From assembly GCA_945901145.1 (NCBI GenBank), contig CAMDJY010000070.1, positions 1 through 7,474 of the forward strand: a stretch of 7,474 nucleotides of DNA, read 5' to 3'. The DNA comes from Legionella genomosp. 1. Lineage in GTDB: Bacteria; Pseudomonadota; Gammaproteobacteria; Legionellales; Legionellaceae. Both the position numbers and the translations under genes were made by a program. Below the pieces are notes generated by a model. The model was not told the origin of the DNA and did no database searches. It worked only from the letters and a program-made list of their open reading frames with translations. The stretch's first letter is position 1. Each line of letters starts with the position of its first letter. Below are positions 1-6,018 of this stretch, piece after piece.

Positions 1-163
1 CGAGAGCAAGATAAGCCGTTGCAGGCATGGTATACGGACTTGTAATTGGTTGCCGCGAGTCGGCATTATGTTTGGTTAAAGTGGTGCAATTGGCGAGAAG
101 ACATACGCAGATGACCAGAAATAAACTTTTTAAACCCTTTAAAGCGTGAAGATTGAGCTGCAT
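1..163 (-). CDS. lpoA: Penicillin-binding protein activator LpoA, 5' fragment
   Basis: Reading the minus strand from an ATG at 163 gives 54 open codons that run off the left window edge, so only the N-terminus is present. It begins MQLNLHALKGLKSLFLVICV, a lysine-containing n-region and a hydrophobic core, followed by CLLANC, a lipobox-like site with Cys26 as the likely lipidated residue. Asn at the position before Cys is unusual, since Gly, Ala or Ser is normal. The segment PYTMPATAYLAL resembles the first helical repeat of LpoA. In the family, LpoA is an outer-membrane lipoprotein that reaches through the periplasm to stimulate the class A synthase PBP1A. The divergent position next to rsmI matches E. 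coli and many other gammaproteobacteria, and this context is the main support. In-frame ATGs at 205 and 208 are possible, but the 163 start gives a normal signal peptide and has a GAG nine bases upstream. Confidence 0.78.
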   Translation of the reverse strand, partial: MQLNLHALKGLKSLFLVICVCLLANCTTLTKHNADSRQPITSPYTMPATAYLAL

Positions 164-206
164 CAGCTTAAACTCAAAACGAAATAACCCAAGAGGATAA
201 ACCATC
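164..206. promoter_or_regulatory. Divergent lpoA/rsmI intergenic region with rsmI ribosome binding site
   Basis: Only 43 bases separate the chosen lpoA start from the rsmI start, so at least one promoter must overlap the opposite gene's 5' end. AGAGGA at 192-197 lies nine bases before the rsmI ATG and is its likely ribosome binding site. I see no convincing -35/-10 pair for either gene. CATG at 206-209 is palindromic and offers an ATG on both strands, but I do not think lpoA starts there. Confidence 0.5.
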
Positions 207-1055
207 ATGCATCGAGCGACAAGCCCAGGAACACTTTATCTGGTGGCAACGCCAATTGGTAATCGTGAAGATATTAGTTTGCGTGCGCTGGCAACGTTTA
301 AGTCAGTTGATTTTGTTTTAGCTGAAGATACACGACATTCAGGGCCATTATTAAGTTTTTTGGGGATTCAAAAATCCATGTTTGCCTTACATGCTCATAA
401 TGAAGCCAAGCAAAGCGAAGTGGTTTTAAAACGTCTGCTGCAAGGCGAAAGTTGTGCCTTGATCAGTGATGCTGGGACACCCCTTATCAGCGATCCTGGT
501 TATCCTTTAGTGAAATGTGCACGAGAAATGGATATAAACGTTGTACCTATTCCTGGGCCATGTGCGTTGATTGCCGCACTTTCGGCTTCTGGGGTGCCAT
601 GTGATGTATTTACTTTTGCAGGATTTTTACCAGCAAAACAAGCTGCACGGCAAAAAAAATTGAACTATTTTTTGGCTTATGAACACACATTAGTGTTCTA
701 TGAATCAACGCATCGCATAGTAGAATGTTTATATGATATCGTGCATATTTATGGTGAAGATTGTCCTTTGGTGTTGGCAAAAGAGTTAACCAAAACGCAT
801 GAACGTTTTGTGATGAATACAGCAGGAGAGGTTTTGGCATGGTTGGTTGAGGATAGTACGCATGAAAAAGGTGAGTTTGTGTTGATCATTCCACCTCGAG
901 TGACTGTATCGAAATCGTTGCAGTCAATTCATCACTATTTGTCTGTATTGATGCGCGATCATCCTTTAAAGCAAGCCGTAAAAATAGTTTCAGAATTGAC
1001 TGGTATGAATAAGAATGAAGTTTATATGGTCGCTTTAAAACAAAATCAACAATAA
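207..1055 (+). CDS. rsmI: 16S rRNA (cytidine-1402-2'-O)-methyltransferase RsmI
   Basis: RsmI transfers a methyl group from S-adenosylmethionine to the 2'-O of C1402 in the decoding centre of 16S rRNA, which tunes P-site start-codon fidelity. The 282 residues match the family length (286 in E. coli) from end to end. Visible marks are GTLYLVATPIGNREDISLRA near residue 8, AEDTRH at 39-44, LHAHNE at 61-66, SDAGTPLISDPGYPLV at 87-102, PGPCALIAALSASG at 116-129, GFLPAK at 139-144, FYESTHR at 164-170, LAKELTKTHE at 190-199 and KGEFVLI at 221-227. These belong to the tetrapyrrole-methylase fold followed by the small C-terminal helical domain. The ATG at 207 has AGAGGA nine bases upstream. It is divergent from lpoA and 14 bases ahead of the astacin gene, probably as first gene of an operon. 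An A8 run at 652-659 is in frame and gives no sign of a frameshift. Confidence 0.96.
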   Translation: MHRATSPGTLYLVATPIGNREDISLRALATFKSVDFVLAEDTRHSGPLLSFLGIQKSMFALHAHNEAKQSEVVLKRLLQGESCALISDAGTPLISDPGYPLVKCAREMDINVVPIPGPCALIAALSASGVPCDVFTFAGFLPAKQAARQKKLNYFLAYEHTLVFYESTHRIVECLYDIVHIYGEDCPLVLAKELTKTHERFVMNTAGEVLAWLVEDSTHEKGEFVLIIPPRVTVSKSLQSIHHYLSVLMRDHPLKQAVKIVSELTGMNKNEVYMVALKQNQQ

Positions 1056-1069
1056 TAGCAAGGATTATT

Positions 1070-1900
1070 ATGATGGTCATGAGCATGGTCAAAAGAATTA
1101 AAAGATGGCTTGTTATTGGATTATTAATGATTTTTTTATTTTTTTATCATTCTGTAAACAGTGAAACTTTGGGCCAGATTTCGGTGATTCATAAAGGGTT
1201 AGGGGCACACACGGTGGTTTATGAAGCAGCTCATGGTTATGCAATTGCCGAAGGTGATATTTTATTAGGGCGTTTACAACCTTCTTCTTCAACGATGAAA
1301 GCCTCTATAATAAAATTTGATGCCTATTGGTGGCCGCAAGGGATTGTGCCTTATCAGTTTGATGCGTATCTTCCTGATGCAAATAAAAAGGCGGTACTGA
1401 ATGCGATCACGCTCTGGGAACAAGATACGAATATTCATTTTATCGAGCGTACGGAATTAAATCGAAGCCTATATCCAGATTATGTTCTGTTTATGCCTGA
1501 ATCAGGTGGACTGTGTGCTTCTCATGTTGGTCGGCAGGGAGGCTCGCAAATTGTATTGTTATCAACACGATGTGATACCATGATTACAGCCCATGAGCTC
1601 GGTCATGTTTTAGGTTTATGGCATGAACAATCACGTTTGGACCGGGATAATTATATCCGTATTATTTGGGATAATATTATAGAAAAATCGAAATATAATT
1701 TTGACCAGCATTTAACTGATGGTATTGATCATGGTCCGTATAATTATCAATCAGTGATGCATTATTCGGCGTATGCTTTTTCAAAAAACGGCGAGAAAAC
1801 AATTGTGCCGTTGATTGAAGGTATAACCATCGGTCAACGACGAGCGATTAGTCCTCTGGATAAAGCGGCCATTAACGCAATTTATCCATTACAAGAATAA
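1070..1900 (+). CDS. Secreted astacin-family (M12A) zinc metallopeptidase
   Basis: This is a zinc endopeptidase of the astacin family. The zinc signature HELGHVLGLWHEQSRLDRD spans residues 175-193, with His175, His179 and His185 as ligands and Glu176 as catalytic base. The Met-turn SVMHY is at 228-232, and Tyr232 corresponds to the fifth, switchable ligand. AEGDILLG at 60-67 matches the FEGDI propeptide motif of animal astacins, in which the Asp (Asp63 here) occupies the zinc and keeps the enzyme latent. Cys149 and Cys168 match one conserved disulfide; the other expected pair is absent. Residues 8-31 form a Sec-type signal (KRIKRW, hydrophobic core, then VNS/E), so secretion or membrane anchoring is likely. 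The mature domain probably starts near residue 78 and has about 200 residues. AAGGA at 1060-1064 supports the start at 1070 or 1073. It sits between rsmI and pepN. Legionella pneumophila LegP is a known bacterial astacin; orthology is not shown here. Confidence 0.93.
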   Translation: MMVMSMVKRIKRWLVIGLLMIFLFFYHSVNSETLGQISVIHKGLGAHTVVYEAAHGYAIAEGDILLGRLQPSSSTMKASIIKFDAYWWPQGIVPYQFDAYLPDANKKAVLNAITLWEQDTNIHFIERTELNRSLYPDYVLFMPESGGLCASHVGRQGGSQIVLLSTRCDTMITAHELGHVLGLWHEQSRLDRDNYIRIIWDNIIEKSKYNFDQHLTDGIDHGPYNYQSVMHYSAYAFSKNGEKTIVPLIEGITIGQRRAISPLDKAAINAIYPLQE

Positions 1901-1910
1901 TGGTAAAAAA

Positions 1911-1915
1911 GAGAG
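1911..1915 (+). promoter_or_regulatory. Ribosome binding site that favours the pepN start at 1924
   Basis: GAGAG lies eight bases before the ATG at 1924. The alternative ATG at 1900 overlaps the astacin stop codon (TAATG) and has only a weak AAGA-like sequence ahead of it. The 1924 start also brings the N-terminus and all catalytic residues to within two positions of E. coli PepN numbering. Confidence 0.55.
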
Positions 1916-1923
1916 AAATTTTT

Positions 1924-4506
1924 ATGCAAAATAAAACGGTTTATTTAAATGCCTATCAGCCTCCTGTATTTGCTGTTGAAACAGTGCATCTAGACATTGA
2001 TTTGTATGATGATCATGCGTTGATTAACAACACTATGTCTTTAGTCCGTTGCCATCCTGGACCTGTAGTGCTTGCTGGCGACGCGCTGGTTTTAGTTGAT
2101 TTATTGCTCAATGGTGAATCACTTGCAAAACAGGATTATCATTATGATGGTGATTCTCTCATCATTCCTACTCTGCTGAATCAATTGAACTTGACTGTGA
2201 TTACGCGGATTGAGCCGCAAAATAATACGGCTCTTTCTGGCCTCTATCGCTCGAATGCATTATTTTGCACACAATGTGAGGCTGAAGGCTTTCGACGCAT
2301 CACTTATTTTCCGGATAGACCAGATGTGCTTTCAGTGTATACGACGCGGATTAGTGCTGATAAACAGCAATATCCGATTTTGTTATCTAATGGCAATTGC
2401 ATGGATGCAGGTGAACTAGACCATGGTCGTCATTGGGTTTTATGGCATGATCCGTTTAAAAAGCCTTGTTATTTATTTGCTTTGGTTGCAGGCAATTTGG
2501 CTTGCGTTGAAGATAAATTTAAAACCTGTTCTGGTCGAACGGTGGATTTAAAGATCTATGTCGAGCCTGGTAACGAAGACAAATGCGCTCATGCCATGCA
2601 TGCTTTGAAAAAGGCAATGCACTGGGATGAGGAAGAATATGGTCGTGAATATGATTTAGATTTATTTATGATTGTTGCTGTAAGTGATTTTAATATGGGG
2701 GCAATGGAGAATAAAGGGCTGAATATTTTCAATGCTAAATATATTTTAGCACGTCCAGATACGGCAACCGATCAAGATTATGCGGATATAGAAGGTGTTG
2801 TTGCACATGAATATTTTCATAATTGGACTGGTAATCGTGTGACTTGCCGTGATTGGTTTCAGTTGAGTTTAAAAGAAGGTTTAACGGTCTTTCGTGATCA
2901 GGAGTTTTCCTGTGATATGAATTCGCGTGATGTTAATCGCATTAACGATGTCAATCTATTAAGACAAACGCAGTTTCCTGAAGATGCGGGTAAAATGGCA
3001 CACCCGGTTCGTCCCGAGTCGTATCAAGAAATTAACAATTTTTATACTGCGACAGTTTATAATAAAGGTGCAGAAGTCATCCGTATGCAAGAAACTTTAT
3101 TGGGTAAAGTTGGGTTTCGTAAGGGAATGGATCTCTATTTTGAGCGTCATGATGGTCAAGCGGTTACTATTGATGACTTTGTTGCGGCAATGCAAGATGC
3201 AAATCAATATGATTTAACTCAATTTATGCGGTGGTATTCTCAAGCCGGTACGCCGCGTGTATCGGTGATTGATGAGGTTTACGATGCGGGTAAATTTAAG
3301 ATAACGTTTACCCAAACTTGCCCAATCACGGCAGATGGCGAGGAAAAACAGCCTTTTGTTATCCCAATTCGTTATACATTATTTGATAAATATGGTGAAC
3401 CGTTGTCGCCAAAGCCTATGGTTTTTATTTTGCAAGAATCTGAGCAAAGCTTGGAGATTGATGGCCTTAAGGATGAGCCATCTATTTCATTGCTACAAGA
3501 TTTTTCAGCCCCCATTATTCTTGAGCGTCAATTGTCTACTAAGGCCTGGTTATCTTTATTGCGTTATGAAACCAATGGGTTTGCTAAATGGGATATTGCG
3601 CAACGTTTAGCGCAACAGGCTATTTTAACCTGTTACCATGCGCCGCGTGATACCTGGCATCTTGATGAATCTTTATTGTTAGCTTATCAAGATATTTTAA
3701 ACGATGAGACGCTTGATCCTGCCCTGCGTGCAGAGCTCTTGACCCCACCTGGGTTTGAAATTCTCATCAGCATGACGCCAAATACCGATGTGGCGCTGTT
3801 AGAGGATGCGCGTGATTTTTTCCGTAAAACTTTGTCGCACTTTTTATCTGCAGATGCTAGTGAATTATATGCAAGATTATGGAAAATAGAAGATCATACC
3901 ATGCAGGGTGTTGCTTATAGTCGGCGTCGCTTAAGACATACGTGTTTATGGTTGATGATGAAATCAGGTCATCAGTCGGCATTGGCTTGTTGTGAACAAC
4001 AATTTACAGCCGCACAGACCATGACCGATCAAATCGGTAGTTTTGCCCTATTAGTTAATTCAGAATTTCACGATGCCCGGACTGCTGCGATTCAACGGTT
4101 TCATCACCAATGGCAGCAAGAGGACTTGGTGATGGATAAATGGTTCTCAATTCAGGCGACTTGTGAGTTACCCGGTACTTTAAATGCTGTAAAAATTTTA
4201 ATGAATCATCCCTTATTTAGCATGACGAACCCCAATCGTGCGCGCTCTTTACTGGGGGCATTTGTTCAGGCTAACCCCAGAAACTTCCATGCTATTGATG
4301 GCAGTGGCTATGAGTTTCTGAAAGAACAGTTGTTAATCATGGATAAAATCAACCCACAAGTGGCAGCAAGACTGGCCACGCCGTTTACGCGTTGGCAACG
4401 TTTGGACTCAGCACGTCAACTATTAATTCAGACGCAATTAAAGCAATTAACCGATGCTGAATTATCTTCTGATATGCGTGAATTGGTGAATAAAAGCTTA
4501 GTTTGA
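1924..4506 (+). CDS. pepN: Aminopeptidase N (M1 family alanyl aminopeptidase)
   Basis: PepN is a cytoplasmic zinc exopeptidase that removes N-terminal residues from peptides late in protein turnover. From the ATG at 1924 the protein has 860 residues against 870 in E. coli, and similarity runs the full length. Seen in order: substrate-pocket CTQCEAEGFR near 115-124, the exopeptidase motif GAMEN at 259-263, zinc site HEYFH at 295-299 (His295, Glu296, His299), third ligand Glu318 in KEGLTVF, and Tyr379 in TVYNKGAEV, which stabilises the transition state. These sit two positions below their E. coli counterparts. An N-terminal beta domain, thermolysin-like catalytic domain, beta-sandwich and C-terminal helical domain are expected, and the C-terminal MSNPNR-type segment is present as MTNPNRARSLLGAF. 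A start at 1900 would add eight residues. It is probably cotranscribed with rsmI and the astacin gene. Its TGA directly abuts the anmK stop codon. Confidence 0.97.
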   Translation: MQNKTVYLNAYQPPVFAVETVHLDIDLYDDHALINNTMSLVRCHPGPVVLAGDALVLVDLLLNGESLAKQDYHYDGDSLIIPTLLNQLNLTVITRIEPQNNTALSGLYRSNALFCTQCEAEGFRRITYFPDRPDVLSVYTTRISADKQQYPILLSNGNCMDAGELDHGRHWVLWHDPFKKPCYLFALVAGNLACVEDKFKTCSGRTVDLKIYVEPGNEDKCAHAMHALKKAMHWDEEEYGREYDLDLFMIVAVSDFNMGAMENKGLNIFNAKYILARPDTATDQDYADIEGVVAHEYFHNWTGNRVTCRDWFQLSLKEGLTVFRDQEFSCDMNSRDVNRINDVNLLRQTQFPEDAGKMAHPVRPESYQEINNFYTATVYNKGAEVIRMQETLLGKVGFRKGMDLYFERHDGQAVTIDDFVAAMQDANQYDLTQFMRWYSQAGTPRVSVIDEVYDAGKFKITFTQTCPITADGEEKQPFVIPIRYTLFDKYGEPLSPKPMVFILQESEQSLEIDGLKDEPSISLLQDFSAPIILERQLSTKAWLSLLRYETNGFAKWDIAQRLAQQAILTCYHAPRDTWHLDESLLLAYQDILNDETLDPALRAELLTPPGFEILISMTPNTDVALLEDARDFFRKTLSHFLSADASELYARLWKIEDHTMQGVAYSRRRLRHTCLWLMMKSGHQSALACCEQQFTAAQTMTDQIGSFALLVNSEFHDARTAAIQRFHHQWQQEDLVMDKWFSIQATCELPGTLNAVKILMNHPLFSMTNPNRARSLLGAFVQANPRNFHAIDGSGYEFLKEQLLIMDKINPQVAARLATPFTRWQRLDSARQLLIQTQLKQLTDAELSSDMRELVNKSLV

Positions 4507-4518
4507 TTATTCATCAAT
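4482..4518. other. Inverted repeat spanning the pepN and anmK stop codons
   Basis: ATTGGTGAATAA at 4482-4493 pairs with TTATTCATCAAT at 4507-4518, giving a 12-bp stem with one G-U pair in the plus-strand transcript and a 13-base loop at 4494-4506. The left arm encodes part of the last PepN residues, the loop ends with the pepN TGA, and the right arm is the end of anmK including its stop. No T-run follows on either strand, so it is not a classical intrinsic terminator. It may still stabilise transcript ends or help convergent termination, which is inference. In the minus-strand transcript the G-U pair becomes an A-C mismatch. Confidence 0.55.
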
Positions 4519-5865
4519 ATAACCATGAAGCACGTCTGGATTTTTTGAAATAAGAGTTTGGACTTCGCGTGTTGCACCCTGTGGTGGTAAATGTGCATGA
4601 CCGCCGGACATGGGTTGAGGTACACGGGTGGTTCTGGGCAGACTTAGGGGTAAATTCTTTAAGCTACGGAGCGCAAAATAAGCAAAGATTTGCGCTTCCA
4701 TGGCATCATGATGCCATCCTGCTGTGTCAGCAGTTTCGACAATTGTGTTGCTTCCATAGGTTGACTGGAGACGCCAGGTGAGTTCTCTTAGAATCACTGG
4801 GTTATACCAGCCGCCACCGGCCAAAATCCAATGGCGTGGGATTTCTGCAGGTGATAAATCAACTAACTCTAAACTCTCGACCATGGTTTTTGCGGTGAAT
4901 GCTTCTAACGTTGCACAAGCATCTTCGAGTGAGAGTGCGTCAAGTTCTGGGATGAGTTGCATGTCACGAATATCTAATGATTTTGGTGGCTTCTGCTTTA
5001 GATAATCGCCCCGGCTTGGTAATGCTTGATGATGTAGTGCCTCGAGAACAGCCTCGGAAATTTTTCCATAAAGGCCGTATTTGCCATCAACATCCATGGA
5101 TTCTTGGCCGCCAGTTCGCTGTCTTATCAAGGCATCGATTAATCCATTGCCAGGGCCTGTGTCAAACCCAATGAGATCTTCCAAACAATCACGCGTGATC
5201 AATGAAATATTAGCAATGCCGCCACAGTTGGCAACGACAACTGGAATTTTTTGGTCTTTTTTGGCAAGCGCCCAATGATAAATTGGTGCAAATGGCGCAC
5301 CTTGACCGCCTGCGGCGATATCACATCGGCGAAAATCGTTGATCACGGTGATTCCAGTGAGCTGTGCCAATTGCTTGCCATCGCCGATTTGAATGCTAAT
5401 TTTTTGTTCTGGATGATGAAATAGGGTTTGTCCATGGTAGCCAATGACGTCGATTTCTGGTGCGCTTTGAGATGTTGCTTCTAATAGTTTTTTAACGGCA
5501 TCTGCATGTAATTGTGTAGATAATTGTATAACAACGTTCCAATTGAGTGGTGTTGTTATTTTGAGTTTTTGTTGCAAATAAGCTGTTAACTCGGCTATTT
5601 TGTCATCGACATCGGCTGGATTGATCTGTAATTCTTGTCGCAAATAGTCTTGAAGCGAGTTTAGATATATCCCTGCTGCCTCTAATAAATGACCATGAGC
5701 GGCTTTGGTTGCACGTTCTAGAGCTTTTAAAAGCCATTTTGTTTCTAAGTCATATTTTAATTGAATACTGCCAAGTGCACGAAGTTCATCTTCACCATCC
5801 GTTGCTAAGAGAGCAGCATCAATGCCATCCATGGAAGTACCACTCATCAGTCCAATACTTAACAT
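4507..5865 (-). CDS. anmK: Anhydro-N-acetylmuramic acid kinase AnmK, extended form
   Basis: AnmK opens the 1,6-anhydro ring of anhydro-MurNAc and phosphorylates it to MurNAc-6-phosphate, a cytoplasmic step of peptidoglycan recycling. Family marks are GLMSGTSMDGIDAAL at 5-19, IGYHGQTLFHHPEQ at 141-154, DFRRCDIAAGGQGAP at 177-191, GGIANIS at 215-221, GFDTGPGN at 233-240 with Asp235 as the likely catalytic base, AGGGWYNP at 349-356 and DAMEAQIFAY at 387-396. At 452 residues it is longer than the usual 360-390, mainly through about 45 extra helical residues between 58 and 112, plus a tail after 425. KSLDIRDM at 295-302 and the ending LPLSLPRTTRVPQPMSGG resemble alphaproteobacterial AnmK more than the E. 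coli or Pseudomonas type. The start at 5865 must lie ahead of the SGTSMDG motif; its ribosome binding site (GGAT) is weak. Confidence 0.93.
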   Translation of the reverse strand: MLSIGLMSGTSMDGIDAALLATDGEDELRALGSIQLKYDLETKWLLKALERATKAAHGHLLEAAGIYLNSLQDYLRQELQINPADVDDKIAELTAYLQQKLKITTPLNWNVVIQLSTQLHADAVKKLLEATSQSAPEIDVIGYHGQTLFHHPEQKISIQIGDGKQLAQLTGITVINDFRRCDIAAGGQGAPFAPIYHWALAKKDQKIPVVVANCGGIANISLITRDCLEDLIGFDTGPGNGLIDALIRQRTGGQESMDVDGKYGLYGKISEAVLEALHHQALPSRGDYLKQKPPKSLDIRDMQLIPELDALSLEDACATLEAFTAKTMVESLELVDLSPAEIPRHWILAGGGWYNPVILRELTWRLQSTYGSNTIVETADTAGWHHDAMEAQIFAYFALRSLKNLPLSLPRTTRVPQPMSGGHAHLPPQGATREVQTLISKNPDVLHGYIDE

Positions 5866-6018
5866 GTTATCCAGACGAAAAGATTAACCAGACGTTAATT
5901 GTACTGGATCTGTTTTCTGATTTAAATTCTCCATGAGTTCACGTGATTCTGTAAAATGTATGCTTAATCAACAAAACCCATAATTGGGGTCACTACGATT
6001 TTAACAGCCGAGTTTGGG
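5866..6018. other. Intergenic spacer between the barrel gene and anmK
   Basis: This 153-base spacer separates two minus-strand genes and probably holds the anmK promoter, though I see no convincing -35/-10 pair. On the minus strand a short CCCA-ATTA-TGGG hairpin followed by TTTTG (plus positions about 5972-5988) could be a weak terminator after the barrel gene, but the stem has only four pairs. A second possible stem joins AACCCA at 5975-5980 with TGGGTT at 6015-6020. A 16-codon open frame lies at 5884-5934 on the minus strand and lacks a clear ribosome binding site. Confidence 0.4.

Noticed and set aside
203..208. In-frame upstream ATGs at 205 and 208 as the lpoA start
   Set aside because: They would add 14 or 15 residues ahead of the signal peptide and overlap or abut the rsmI start, whereas the ATG at 163 gives a standard lipoprotein leader.
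652..659. A8 run in rsmI as a slippage or programmed-frameshift site
   Set aside because: It encodes the ordinary Gln-Lys-Lys stretch in an AT-rich gene, the downstream frame is the conserved one, and no stimulatory structure was seen.
610..840. Minus-strand open frame inside rsmI, and similar frames inside pepN and anmK
   Set aside because: They lie wholly within well-supported genes in other frames, their products show no family features, and the host genes are intact.
1131..1145. Two T7 runs in the astacin gene as phase-variation tracts
   Set aside because: They encode the Ile/Leu/Phe core of the signal peptide, where T-rich codons are expected, and the two runs are separated by an A.
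1900..1902. ATG overlapping the astacin stop as the pepN start
   Set aside because: It has a poorer ribosome binding site than 1924 and would make the N-terminus longer than in E. coli PepN. It remains possible.
5972..5988. Intrinsic terminator after the barrel gene
   Set aside because: The CCCA/TGGG stem has only four pairs and the following T-run is four bases long, too weak for a separate call; it is mentioned under the spacer.
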